Shown: piece by piece, positions 36,978 through 45,515 of the stretch
Layout: each line of letters starts with the position of its first letter
How positions within the stretch are numbered: position 1 is the stretch's first letter
Source of the DNA: JADJSS01 sp046329815
GTDB taxonomy: Bacteria; Bacteroidota; Bacteroidia; Chitinophagales; JADIYW01
Direction: 5' to 3'
DNA: 64,000 bases
NCBI GenBank assembly: GCA_046329815.1
Contig: JAXLTY010000001.1
Span: forward strand, 62,001-126,000
Notes under the pieces: generated by a model
Database searches by the model: none
The model's input: the letters and a program-made list of their open reading frames with translations, nothing else
What the model was told of the DNA's origin: nothing
Program-made: the position numbers and the translations under genes

Positions 36978-38066
36978 TTATTGTATTTTATAGAAGTATT
37001 TTAATTGTAATGCTAAAGGCAATGATGCGTAATTAAAGAAATTATCTTTATAGTTTACGTTGTGCTTTTCAAGTAAGCGAACCATATTATAACCGGTTGC
37101 GCCAACGTATGGTTCTTTGTCATCCAACTCAGCGTATTCTGCTGCCTGTGCCGCGCCGTAACTAGAATATGCTGCACCATTTTTATACATGTGATCTTCT
37201 TTCTTCAGGTTTACGGGAACCGGAATTTTATTAAAATTTTGTTTCAATGTTGCTTCCATCATCAAGCAGGTTCCTTCCATTTTTTCCCAAAAATCTTCAG
37301 GTGTTGTCATCCAGAATTTTTTCTTTTTGAAATAAGCCAGATTACGTTGCGATCTTAACTTCAAAAATTCTTTGAATAGTTTTTTCTCTTCTTCTAAAGA
37401 TGTTGAATTGTATGCTTTTTTCAACAATTCATTTTCCATTTTTATGGTATCATTTACCATTTTATTACTCAGATAAATACCTTGCAAGCTGTCCATATCA
37501 ATCATTTTTTTCTCTTGATACAAACGCAATACATACGCTAAAACCGCAGGATTGGAATATTGGTACTGATGATATAATTCGTGCATTAAAAACACAGACC
37601 ATTCTTCTATGGAAGCAATTTCTGTTTTTTCTTTACGTGTTAATTCCGGCGAACTGCAAAACAAAACAGGCGTATTATAATTGATGTCCCATTTTGCTTT
37701 TTTATCGTACTGAAATTGCGTTTCCATTACAAAAAATGCCGTATCAAAAGGCAGTTTCAGTTTCCAGATATTCCAGTTGTAATCGTTTAACATGATAGAA
37801 TATTTAGAAACTTTGTCTTTCATCTGTGGCAATGGATTGATAAAGTAAGAAGCAGAGTCATTGAAATAAACAATTGTGCCTTCGAAATCTTTTTCGCCGA
37901 ATGGTTTCCAGTAAATATCTGCAATTGATTTTTTTATCGTTCTGATAAATTCAAATCGTTCCGTGATTTGTTTTTCAGTATCATTCGGTGCAATAAATTG
38001 TGCATTTGCTGCATTATAAAATGCAAAAAGCAAAACCAGCAAAGCTATATTCTTCATTTTATTCAT
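36978..38066 (-). CDS. Exported protein with HExxH motif, putative metallopeptidase
   Basis: The 362-residue protein has a signal peptide ending at NANAQ. I do not recognise its family. The motif HELYHQYQ at residues 162-169 is HExxH in a helix-like context (VFLMHELYHQ). A Glu-rich helix about 95-105 residues later (FWEKMEGTCLMMEATL) could supply a third zinc ligand, as in gluzincin-type peptidases. The rest is charged and helical. The ATG at 38066 is used because the signal sequence follows; ten extra codons upstream look like leader sequence. It is cotranscribed with the sanA-like gene. Confidence 0.65.
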   Translation of the reverse strand: MNKMKNIALLVLLFAFYNAANAQFIAPNDTEKQITERFEFIRTIKKSIADIYWKPFGEKDFEGTIVYFNDSASYFINPLPQMKDKVSKYSIMLNDYNWNIWKLKLPFDTAFFVMETQFQYDKKAKWDINYNTPVLFCSSPELTRKEKTEIASIEEWSVFLMHELYHQYQYSNPAVLAYVLRLYQEKKMIDMDSLQGIYLSNKMVNDTIKMENELLKKAYNSTSLEEEKKLFKEFLKLRSQRNLAYFKKKKFWMTTPEDFWEKMEGTCLMMEATLKQNFNKIPVPVNLKKEDHMYKNGAAYSSYGAAQAAEYAELDDKEPYVGATGYNMVRLLEKHNVNYKDNFFNYASLPLALQLKYFYKIQ

Positions 38067-38109
38067 AAAAGGATTTGAATTAAAAAATAAACACAAAAAT
38101 CAGTCCAAT

Positions 38110-38628
38110 TTAAAATAAATATGCACTTTCCGCAATATCATTTTCAAACTGTACAATAATATGATTATTAAACGTAGTTGCTATAGGAAAGCCGACAATA
38201 TCAGCTTTTATCGGAAAGGTTTTATGCATTCTGTCCACCAAAACCGCAATAAATATCTTTTTAGGCAGAAACTTAGTTAAAGGTTGTAATGCGTAAAACA
38301 AAGTTCGTCCTGTATTTCCTACATCATCTACTATTAAAATTGTTTTATTATTAAAATCTATTTCATTTTTAATAACAACTTCGTCTTTCAGAGGTTCAGG
38401 TTTATTGATGCAAATCGAAGAGAACTCAATTTTTTTACCGGAATCTGTTTGTTGTATTTTTTGCACAATCGATTTTGCCAATGCCAAACCGCCACCTGGT
38501 TCTATACCTAAAATTATTAGTTCATCATCGCCAAATGTCAGTTCCAAAACCTGGTAAGCCATTCTGTCCAGTTTGAGCTGAATTTTATCTTTGTCCAATA
38601 TTTTTTGTGCTGTCGCAGGTATTTGCAT
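38110..38628 (-). CDS. PyrR-like phosphoribosyltransferase
   Basis: The 172-residue type I PRTase has the PRPP-binding loop VDDVGNTG at 100-107 and a GIEPGGGLALA flexible-loop region. PyrR proteins regulate pyrimidine genes or have weak uracil phosphoribosyltransferase activity, but this one has no pyrimidine genes nearby. The name is therefore based on fold only. A -7 box sits 4 nt before its ATG (38633-38640). Confidence 0.78.
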   Translation of the reverse strand: MQIPATAQKILDKDKIQLKLDRMAYQVLELTFGDDELIILGIEPGGGLALAKSIVQKIQQTDSGKKIEFSSICINKPEPLKDEVVIKNEIDFNNKTILIVDDVGNTGRTLFYALQPLTKFLPKKIFIAVLVDRMHKTFPIKADIVGFPIATTFNNHIIVQFENDIAESAYLF

Positions 38629-38632
38629 AAAC

Positions 38633-38640
38633 CAAAGATA
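38633..38640 (-). promoter_or_regulatory. -7 box 4 nt from the phosphoribosyltransferase start
   Basis: Minus-strand TATCTTTG is followed by GTTT and the ATG at 38628. The geometry is the same as at 24156-24168 and suggests a leaderless message. Confidence 0.5.
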
Positions 38641-38723
38641 TTTAAAGATTTTAAAACAAGTATTAAACTATTTGGAAAAATAAATAAATTCCGTCTTTTC
38701 ATTAAAATTCAATGCAAACATTG

Positions 38724-38731
38724 TATTTTTG
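38724..38731 (+). promoter_or_regulatory. -7 box for the iron-sulfur operon
   Basis: TATTTTTG fits TAnnTTTG and lies 21 nt before the start at 38753. The upstream element is weak (TTTC, 23-nt spacing). Confidence 0.4.
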
Positions 38732-38752
38732 TTGTTGTTATAAAGATGCATT

Positions 38753-40084
38753 ATGGATATATTTCTCTCAATTGTACAAATTCTGATTTTCACCGGTTTG
38801 GTTGGAACTACTTTCTATTTCGGATTTAAAAAATTCAAGGAAATTTATGACAACATAATGCTTGGCAAACCGGAAACTATCAATACATCTTTGGGTTTTC
38901 GTTTAAAAAGTATGTTATTGATTGCTTTTGGGCAAAAGAAAATGTTTAAACTTACTTTTGCCGCATTGCTACATTTAGTAATTTACGTTTCGTTTTGTAT
39001 TACTCAAATTGAGTTGATAGAAATATTTTTAGATGGATTCACTGCAGGACATCGTCGCATCTTTCATTTCTCAGAAGGCACTTTTTTTCAACCGGTTTAC
39101 ACTTTCGCCATCAGTTTTATTGAGGTGTTGACTTTGCTGACTCTATTCGTAACAATTATTTTCATTTTGCGAAGAACTACTTTTTTAATTAACCGTTTTA
39201 ACAAACCTGAATTAAAAGGGTTTCCTGCTAAAGATGCTTTAACAATTCTGACGTTTGAATTGATCTTAATTACTTGTATCTTTTTAATGAACGGCGCTGA
39301 CAGTGCAATTCGCATTAAAGAACTTGGACAAGGTTATGGATTCATAATAGGTGATATAATTGGCAGTATGCTAACCGGTTTGCCAATTGGCGCATTAGAA
39401 TTTTTAGAAAAAATCGGCTGGTACGGACATCTTTGCATGGTATTAGGATTCTTGTTATACTTGCCTTATTCTAAACATTTACATATCCTGTTAGCATTTC
39501 CAAATACTTTCTTTTCTAGACCTGAAGCAAAAGGCGAAATACACAATATGCCTGCAATCATGCACGAAGTAAAATCAATGATCGATCCGAGTTATACGGT
39601 ACCAGCAACAGATGGCGATGTGCAATTCGGTGCAAAAGATGTTTTTGATCTTTCCTGGAAAAGTTTGTTAGATGCTTATACTTGCACTGAATGTGGAAGA
39701 TGTACACAAGCTTGTCCTGCTAATATGACCGGTAAAAAATTGTCACCGCGTAAGATCATGATGGACACACGCGACAGAATGGAAGATATTACCAAAGGCA
39801 AAAAAGAGCATGGTCCTGATTTCGTTGACAATAAAACATTATTAGGTGATTATATTACTGGCGAAGAATTGCGCGCATGTACGACTTGCAATGCTTGCGT
39901 TGAAGAATGTCCGGTAAATATTTCACCATTAAGTATTATTGTAGAATTACGCAGAAACTTAATCATGGAACAATCTGATTCACCAGGTGAATGGAACACT
40001 ATTTTTGCCAACATGGAAAATAATCAGGCACCATGGCAGTTTTCACCTGAAGACAGATTAAAATGGACAGAAGAATTGAATTAA
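38753..40084 (+). CDS. Membrane-bound (Fe-S)-binding protein, HdrE/HdrC-like fusion
   Basis: The 443-residue protein has about six membrane helices in its first 240 residues, with His residues of a cytochrome-b-like quinone module. A cytoplasmic ferredoxin domain follows with two CxxCxxCxxxCP clusters: Cys311/314/317/321 and Cys376/379/382/386. This order matches heterodisulfide-reductase-related or GlpC-like electron carriers that pass electrons between a soluble donor and the quinone pool. The next gene encodes the CCG-domain partner, so the two probably form one complex. Confidence 0.88.
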   Translation: MDIFLSIVQILIFTGLVGTTFYFGFKKFKEIYDNIMLGKPETINTSLGFRLKSMLLIAFGQKKMFKLTFAALLHLVIYVSFCITQIELIEIFLDGFTAGHRRIFHFSEGTFFQPVYTFAISFIEVLTLLTLFVTIIFILRRTTFLINRFNKPELKGFPAKDALTILTFELILITCIFLMNGADSAIRIKELGQGYGFIIGDIIGSMLTGLPIGALEFLEKIGWYGHLCMVLGFLLYLPYSKHLHILLAFPNTFFSRPEAKGEIHNMPAIMHEVKSMIDPSYTVPATDGDVQFGAKDVFDLSWKSLLDAYTCTECGRCTQACPANMTGKKLSPRKIMMDTRDRMEDITKGKKEHGPDFVDNKTLLGDYITGEELRACTTCNACVEECPVNISPLSIIVELRRNLIMEQSDSPGEWNTIFANMENNQAPWQFSPEDRLKWTEELN

Positions 40085-40141
40085 TAACCAAATAAAGCAA
40101 TTCGCAAATTCTTAAACTCACAAACTTTTAAATCAATCAAC

Positions 40142-40927
40142 ATGCAATATAAAGCACCGGTATTATCAGAATTAGTAGCTGAAGGAAAAACACCAGACGT
40201 AGTTTTTTGGGTGGGCTGTGCAGGCAGTTTCGACCAGCGCGCGCAACGCGTGACGATGGCTTTCACCAAAATTTTGAATCAGTTAAATATCAATTTCGCT
40301 GTTCTTGGAACGGAAGAAGCATGTACCGGCGATCCGGCGCGTCGTGCAGGAAATGAATTTGTTTTTCAAATGCTGGCGCAGCAAAATATTGCAACGCTGA
40401 ATAATTACGGCGTAAAAAAGATTGTTACCACTTGTCCGCATTGTTTTAATACGATTAAAAATGAATATCCGGAACTTGGCGGAAATTACGAAGTATTGCA
40501 TCATTCTCAATATTTACAAACATTGATTAATGATGGAAAATTGAAAGTAGAAGGCGGAACATTTAAAGGCAAACGCATTACTTTTCACGATTCTTGCTAT
40601 TTAGGAAGAGCCAACGAAATCTATGAAGCGCCAAGAACAGTTATTGAAGCATTGGATGCAGATCTAATAGAAATTAATAAGAGTAAAGCAAATGGTTTGT
40701 GCTGTGGTGCAGGCGGCTCTCAGATGTTCAAAGAAGATGAACCAGGCAAAAAACGCATCAATGTAGAACGCACAGGACAACTGACAGAAGTCTATCCTGA
40801 TGTAATTGCTTTGGCTTGTCCGTTTTGCAATACGATGATCACTGACGGCGTTAAAAATGAAAATAAGCAAGACAATGTTAAAGTTTTAGATATCGCTGAA
40901 TTGATTTCACAAGCGAATGGTTATTAA
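40142..40927 (+). CDS. (Fe-S)-binding protein with two CCG (cysteine-rich) domains
   Basis: The 261-residue soluble protein has two CCG modules of the HdrB/GlcF/LutA type. The first has WVGCAGSFD (Cys26), TTCPHCFNT and LHHSQYL. The second has FHDSCYLGR, GLCCGAGG and ACPFCNTM. Such domains bind a noncubane 4Fe-4S cluster or zinc. Together with the membrane Fe-S protein 57 nt upstream it resembles a split HdrDE or GlpC-like unit. No dehydrogenase flavoprotein is adjacent, so the electron donor is unknown. Confidence 0.9.
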   Translation: MQYKAPVLSELVAEGKTPDVVFWVGCAGSFDQRAQRVTMAFTKILNQLNINFAVLGTEEACTGDPARRAGNEFVFQMLAQQNIATLNNYGVKKIVTTCPHCFNTIKNEYPELGGNYEVLHHSQYLQTLINDGKLKVEGGTFKGKRITFHDSCYLGRANEIYEAPRTVIEALDADLIEINKSKANGLCCGAGGSQMFKEDEPGKKRINVERTGQLTEVYPDVIALACPFCNTMITDGVKNENKQDNVKVLDIAELISQANGY

Positions 40928-40939
40928 AGATATTACCTT

Positions 40940-41431
40940 ATGCTGACACCATATCATATTATGCCGCCAACTGCCAAAGTTTGGGTTTACCAGGCGAACC
41001 GCAGTTTTACACAAGAAGAAGTTTGGGAAATCAGTGATATTCTGGAAAACTTTGTGGACAGATGGCAATCGCACTCGCGTGATGTGAAAGGTTTTGGTTC
41101 TTTGTATTATCGTCGTTTTTTAATTTTAATGGCTGATGAAGATGCCTGCGATGTAAGTGGTTGCTCTATTGACAGTTCAGTGAAATTGATCAAAGAATTG
41201 GAACAAGCATACGATCTGAATTTCTTCGACAGAATGAAAGTTTGTTATAAAATCACGAACGACCTGATCGGCAGTTTTCCTTTCCATAAATTGAATGAAA
41301 TGCTAGAAACCGGAAAAATAAACGATGAAACGATTGTTTTCAATAATTTGGTTGCTACCAAACAGGAATTGGAAATAAGCTGGGCAATTCCGTTAAAAGA
41401 TTCAGCTTTCGCTAAATTTGCTTTAAAATAA
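40940..41431 (+). CDS. Conserved Bacteroidota protein of unknown function (often mislabelled 'ABC transporter ATPase')
   Basis: The 163-residue protein has no Walker motifs and is not an ATPase. It matches a small phylum-specific family with the segments AKVWVYQANRSFTQEE, FVDRWQSH, FLILMADE, SGCSIDSSVKLIKELE and FNNLVATKQELEISWAIPL. Function is unknown. It begins 12 nt after the CCG protein gene, a linkage that suggests a shared transcript. A second possible start is at Met8. Confidence 0.8.
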   Translation: MLTPYHIMPPTAKVWVYQANRSFTQEEVWEISDILENFVDRWQSHSRDVKGFGSLYYRRFLILMADEDACDVSGCSIDSSVKLIKELEQAYDLNFFDRMKVCYKITNDLIGSFPFHKLNEMLETGKINDETIVFNNLVATKQELEISWAIPLKDSAFAKFALK

Positions 41432-41478
41432 AAAAAAAGCAGCCACTATTTTTCTTAACTTTATTGCAAAAATTCGCC

Positions 41479-42111
41479 ATGCGAAATCCTATAATTTATT
41501 TAGTTACAGCTATCATTTTAATTGCAAGTTGCGCGCGACCATATCATCGTATGAATATGGAATTGGTACCATTCAAAGATTACAAAGAAAATGATAAATT
41601 AAAATATGCATCACGTTTAGGTGTTTTGTATAATTTCAAAAATTTTTATTTCGCCAAACGTGAGCAACGCAAAGATTTTACGCTAATGGCTTTTACTATT
41701 TACAATAAATCAGAGCAATTGGTCAATGTAAAAGATCTTCAGTTTTCTTGCGGTGCTTCTGCTCCTATTTCTTATGTTCCAATTCAGGATTTATATAACG
41801 CAATCAAACAAAAAGCAGGTTTGTATTGGTTATATTCTGTAGGTGTTGCCGTATATCCAAAACCTGCGCCCGGAAAAGCAGACGGCGGTTTAATAAAAAA
41901 TGAAAAACTCTTTGTACCATTACCTTTCGGAGTTGTTTTCGGTGCCGCTAATTTTGGTATTGCCTACAGAGCCAATAAAAAAATGCGCTCCGATTTTGAA
42001 TTATATGATATTGCAAATAAAGTAATTCAACCTGGCGATAGCATAAAAGGTATTTTAGCATTTAAAGGCGCTGCGAATTGCGGTGATATTTTTATTTCTG
42101 TCAAAGAATAA
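41479..42111 (+). CDS. Hypothetical lipoprotein
   Basis: The 210-residue protein has a lipoprotein signal with lipobox IASC (Cys at about residue 18) and a mostly beta-rich body. There is a hydrophobic segment near PFGVVFGAANFGIAY. It resembles unnamed Bacteroidota lipoproteins. The ATG at 41479 gives a proper n-region (MRNP), whereas the longer frame begins with TTG. It is in a same-strand run with 9 nt to the thioesterase gene. Confidence 0.72.
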   Translation: MRNPIIYLVTAIILIASCARPYHRMNMELVPFKDYKENDKLKYASRLGVLYNFKNFYFAKREQRKDFTLMAFTIYNKSEQLVNVKDLQFSCGASAPISYVPIQDLYNAIKQKAGLYWLYSVGVAVYPKPAPGKADGGLIKNEKLFVPLPFGVVFGAANFGIAYRANKKMRSDFELYDIANKVIQPGDSIKGILAFKGAANCGDIFISVKE

Positions 42112-42120
42112 CCGATTCAG

Positions 42121-42525
42121 ATGACTTTTGAAGAACGAGCACAATTATCAGAAACCAGAATCTTTAAAGCTGTTTTTCCAAACACAACCAACCATTACGA
42201 TACACTTTTTGGAGGCACTGCGATGCAATTAATGGATGAAGTCGCTTTCATCACTGCAACACGCTTTGCTCGTTTGAAAATGGTTACGGTTTCTTCTGAT
42301 AAAATTGATTTTAATGTACCGATTCCGAGTGGCACAATTATTGAATTAGTTGGAAAAGTAACTAAAATGGGCAATGCAAGTTTGCATGTACAGGTTGATA
42401 TTTTTATGGAAGAAATGGATAGCGACAAACGCATTAAAGCAATTTCAGGTGAGTTTGTTTTTGTAGCTGTGGGCGCCGATAAAAAGCCAATGCGAATTGA
42501 AATTGAGAATATAAAACAAGATTAA
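42121..42525 (+). CDS. Acyl-CoA thioesterase (YciA/BACH-type hotdog)
   Basis: The 134-residue single hotdog domain hydrolyses acyl-CoA thioesters. It has the family pattern FPNTTNHYDTLFGG (catalytic Asn/His then Asp), MQLMDEVAFITATRFA with the active-site Asp/Glu, VTVSSDKIDF and VGKVTKMGNAS. Size is normal for the YciA group, which acts as a hexamer. It lies between a lipoprotein gene and a thioredoxin gene in a tight run. Confidence 0.9.
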   Translation: MTFEERAQLSETRIFKAVFPNTTNHYDTLFGGTAMQLMDEVAFITATRFARLKMVTVSSDKIDFNVPIPSGTIIELVGKVTKMGNASLHVQVDIFMEEMDSDKRIKAISGEFVFVAVGADKKPMRIEIENIKQD

Positions 42526-42535
42526 AAAGTTATTT

Positions 42536-43693
42536 ATGAAAAATATAATCACTGCGATTTTACTAGTAGTTGCTACAGCAACATTTGCGCAAAACGGAAT
42601 TCGGTTTGAAGAAAAAGCGACATGGCAGCAAGTAACAGAAAAAGCAAAAAAAGAAAATAAATTCATTTTAGTTGACTGTTATGCTTCGTGGTGTGGTCCG
42701 TGCAAATGGATGGTAAAAAATATTTTTCCGTTAACAGAAGTTGGTGAAAAAGTCAATCCTAATTTTGTAAGCTGTGCATTTGATATGGAAAAAGGCGAAG
42801 GTTTGGAATTGGCCAAAAAATTCAACATTAAAAATTATCCAACATATGTTTTCCTGAATCCAAATGGTGAAATCGTGCATCGCGGTTTAGGTTCGATGCC
42901 TGCTGCCGATTTTGTTAAACTATGCAGTGATGCTTTAGATCCGAAAAAACAATATATTACGCTTCGCAATAAATATATTAGCGGCGACCGCGATTTGGAT
43001 TTTTTGAAAAGTTTTTCTTATGTCGCTGCTGACGCGCAGGATTCGATGGCAAATGAAGTATTTGCGAGTTATTTGAATGAACAAAAAGATGCGCTTTCAA
43101 AAGAAAATTTACAAATGATTGTTGATTTAACACGAAGTGTGCATGATGCAGGTTTTCCGATCTTCAGCAAAAACAAAAATAAATTCGTTGCTTTAATCGG
43201 TGAAAAAGCATATGATACCAACATGGAAGAACTGGTGTGGAACGAAGCTAAAAAAGCAGGCAAAAAAGGTACCGATCCGGAAGGTTTTAAAAAAGTAATT
43301 CAATTGTATTTGCCGGCAAAAACTGATTTGTTGTGTGCTGAATATGAGATCAGCGTGTTGAAAAGAAATGGTGAATGGAAAAAATATCTTCCGAAAGCTG
43401 AAAAATTTGCAGAACAATTTTGCCAGAAAGATGCAGAACGCCTGAACGATATTGCTAATAATATTTTAGAAAATTTCAGCGACAAACTTTCTTTACAAAA
43501 AGCATTGAAAATTTCGTTGCAAGCTGTAACTATTGAAAGCACTGCTGTAACCAATGCGACTACTGCTGAAATCTACACTAAATTAAAAGATAAAAAAACA
43601 GCAAAAAAGTATGCTGAAAAAGCAGTCGAAATAGCAAAAGCTGCCGGCGAAGATACGGTAGAATACGAACGCATCCTAAAAGCAACCAACTAA
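42536..43693 (+). CDS. Periplasmic thioredoxin-family protein with long helical C-terminus
   Basis: The 385-residue protein has a signal peptide (ending ATFAQ) and a thioredoxin domain with active site WCGPC (Cys53 and Cys56). It includes DMEKGEG and the cis-Pro segment NYPTYVFLN. Residues about 150-385 are helical repeats rich in Lys and Glu that look TPR-like (YAEKAVEIAKAAGED at the end). Likely a periplasmic thiol reductase with a partner-binding arm. Its stop codon directly abuts that of the convergent gene at 43694. Confidence 0.85.
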   Translation: MKNIITAILLVVATATFAQNGIRFEEKATWQQVTEKAKKENKFILVDCYASWCGPCKWMVKNIFPLTEVGEKVNPNFVSCAFDMEKGEGLELAKKFNIKNYPTYVFLNPNGEIVHRGLGSMPAADFVKLCSDALDPKKQYITLRNKYISGDRDLDFLKSFSYVAADAQDSMANEVFASYLNEQKDALSKENLQMIVDLTRSVHDAGFPIFSKNKNKFVALIGEKAYDTNMEELVWNEAKKAGKKGTDPEGFKKVIQLYLPAKTDLLCAEYEISVLKRNGEWKKYLPKAEKFAEQFCQKDAERLNDIANNILENFSDKLSLQKALKISLQAVTIESTAVTNATTAEIYTKLKDKKTAKKYAEKAVEIAKAAGEDTVEYERILKATN

Positions 43694-44593
43694 CTATTTA
43701 ATCGGTTTATCTAAAATAATTTTCACAGATTCACTTTTGCTCATATCTGAATTGAGCATAAATGTGCGTATCAAATCATCGTCATCAATAGAAATGGCTG
43801 CTGTATTCGGTGGAATGCTGCCTAAATTTTCTGCAAACAACAATAACTGATTATCTTTCTTCTTCAAGTCTAGCTTGATCGTATATTTTTGCTTCGTCAA
43901 TAAAAAATTAGTTAAAATCCAGGTATCATTAAACTTCAGCGAAATGATATCGCCATCTTCTTTGTTGTTGTCCCAAATTTGCAAAACAATTTTTTCCTGC
44001 TTCACAGACCATTCTTTTGAAGTAATGACTTTTCGTTTTGAAAATTCTTTTGTTCTGTTTTTTTTCAAAGAAATAATTGAATCCGTTTTACGTTCTAATT
44101 GCGCGTACATGGTATCTGTTTTTGTAGCGCGCAGTAAAACAGTTGTAAAGCATTCAAAATTTGGAATAAAATTTCCAGAAGTATCTGTCTTTATAAAATC
44201 ATTGGTGTTTCTATAAATTGCATTCCTGTAAAGATCCAAAACCGCTAATTGGTTTTCGTCTTTTTTAAATTGAAAATAACCGGTAAAACAATCCTGAATA
44301 TGTGGAATGCTGTATGGAAATTCATTCACGATCTGGAAGCTGTCTATGTACAATCGATTATTGCTTTTTAAAGTAGTATTAAGTAAAAACTCACCTTCAT
44401 AATCATCGCTGAAAACTTTTAAAAACAACGTGTATTTATCTTTTTTTTGCGATTCGATAGTGGTATTGATGAAATAATCTTTGCTGTCAACATGGCCAAT
44501 AATAGTGCCGCGCCACTTGCCTGTTAAACTGTCATTCGCAAATGAAACTTTTATGGTAATCAATAAAATTGCTATCGCTAAAATTTTCTTCAT
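43694..44593 (-). CDS. Exported hypothetical protein
   Basis: The 299-residue protein has a signal peptide (ending VSFA). An N-terminal beta domain starts with SLTGKWRGTIIGHVDSKDY, a lipocalin-like or GLPGLI-like opening. The C-terminal domain has VLQIWDNNKEDGDIISLKFN and LLLFAENLGSIPPNTAAI, a module that recurs in Bacteroidota exported proteins of unknown function. It starts 2 nt after folP, so it shares that transcript. Confidence 0.72.
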   Translation of the reverse strand: MKKILAIAILLITIKVSFANDSLTGKWRGTIIGHVDSKDYFINTTIESQKKDKYTLFLKVFSDDYEGEFLLNTTLKSNNRLYIDSFQIVNEFPYSIPHIQDCFTGYFQFKKDENQLAVLDLYRNAIYRNTNDFIKTDTSGNFIPNFECFTTVLLRATKTDTMYAQLERKTDSIISLKKNRTKEFSKRKVITSKEWSVKQEKIVLQIWDNNKEDGDIISLKFNDTWILTNFLLTKQKYTIKLDLKKKDNQLLLFAENLGSIPPNTAAISIDDDDLIRTFMLNSDMSKSESVKIILDKPIK

Positions 44594-44595
44594 CG

Positions 44596-45435
44596 TTACT
44601 TGTTCGTCATTAATTGATTATAAATCGCAACACATTCTTTTGCTGCTTTCACATCATGTACACGCAATAATCGTGCGCCGTTTTGCAAAGCAATCATATT
44701 CACTGCTGTTGTTGCGTTCAACGCTTGTTCAGGTGTTGTTTCCAATAAATTATACAACATACTTTTGCGCGACAAACCTGCTAAAACCGGCAAATCAAAC
44801 TGTTTAAACACAGACAAATGATTCAGCAGAAAATAATTTTGTTCTAATGTTTTTGAAAAACCGAAACCAACATCTATAATAACATCTTTTACATTTTTTT
44901 GTCGAGCTGTATGTACTTTTTCAATAAAATAATCAACGATCTCTACCAATATATCATCGTAATGCGTTTGCTGCTGCATCGTTTTGGAATTGCCTTTGCG
45001 ATGCATCAATATTAACGGACAACTATACGCAGCAGCAATATCAAATATACGTTCATCTTCTGTTCCGGCTGAAATATCATTAATAATGGAAACACCATAT
45101 TCTATAGTCTTTTCAGCAACATTACTATGATAAGTATCAATACTTAAAATAGTATTTGGAAAGTGCTGATGAATACTTTTTACAACAGGCAGTACACGAC
45201 TTAATTCTTCTTCTTCAGAAATAATTTCTGCATTCGGACGACTCGACATGCCACCAATATCAATAATATCGGCGCCTTCGTTCAGCATCTTTTCTGCTTG
45301 TGCTAAAATAGTTTTATCGCTGGTATATTTTCCACCGTCAAAAAAAGAATCAGGTGTAACGTTCAGAATTGCCATTACTTTCGGCTGGCTCAAATCCATT
45401 ATTTTTCCACGACAATTCAACGTCAAATTTTGCAT
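44596..45435 (-). CDS. folP: Dihydropteroate synthase
   Basis: The 279-residue TIM-barrel enzyme joins p-aminobenzoate to dihydropterin pyrophosphate in folate synthesis. It has VMAILNVTPDSFFDGG, ADIIDIGGMSSRP, SIDTYHSNVA, INDISAG, PLILMHRKG, DVIIDVGFGFSKTLEQN and the C-terminal RVHDVKAAKE. The Met at 45435-45433 gives the usual short lead (NLTLNCRGK). The order folP, DUF1599, DoxX-like gene is a frequent Bacteroidota arrangement, here with folP divergent. Confidence 0.95.
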   Translation of the reverse strand: MQNLTLNCRGKIMDLSQPKVMAILNVTPDSFFDGGKYTSDKTILAQAEKMLNEGADIIDIGGMSSRPNAEIISEEEELSRVLPVVKSIHQHFPNTILSIDTYHSNVAEKTIEYGVSIINDISAGTEDERIFDIAAAYSCPLILMHRKGNSKTMQQQTHYDDILVEIVDYFIEKVHTARQKNVKDVIIDVGFGFSKTLEQNYFLLNHLSVFKQFDLPVLAGLSRKSMLYNLLETTPEQALNATTAVNMIALQNGARLLRVHDVKAAKECVAIYNQLMTNK

Positions 45436-45475
45436 AAATAACAAGTCATTAACAAAAATCTATCTATAAAAAGCA

Positions 45476-45510
45476 CAAAGTTATGTATTTTCACGCTCAG
45501 ATTTAACAAA
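45476..45510 (-). promoter_or_regulatory. Promoter of folP
   Basis: Minus strand TTTG (45510-45507), a 23-nt spacer and TAACTTTG (45483-45476) lie upstream of the folP start at 45435. The spacing is at the long end for this promoter class. Confidence 0.45.
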
Positions 45511-45515
45511 TTAAT

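Noticed and set aside
40940..41431. ABC transporter ATPase
   Set aside because: The label is attached to this family in some annotations, but no Walker A, signature or Walker B motif is present.
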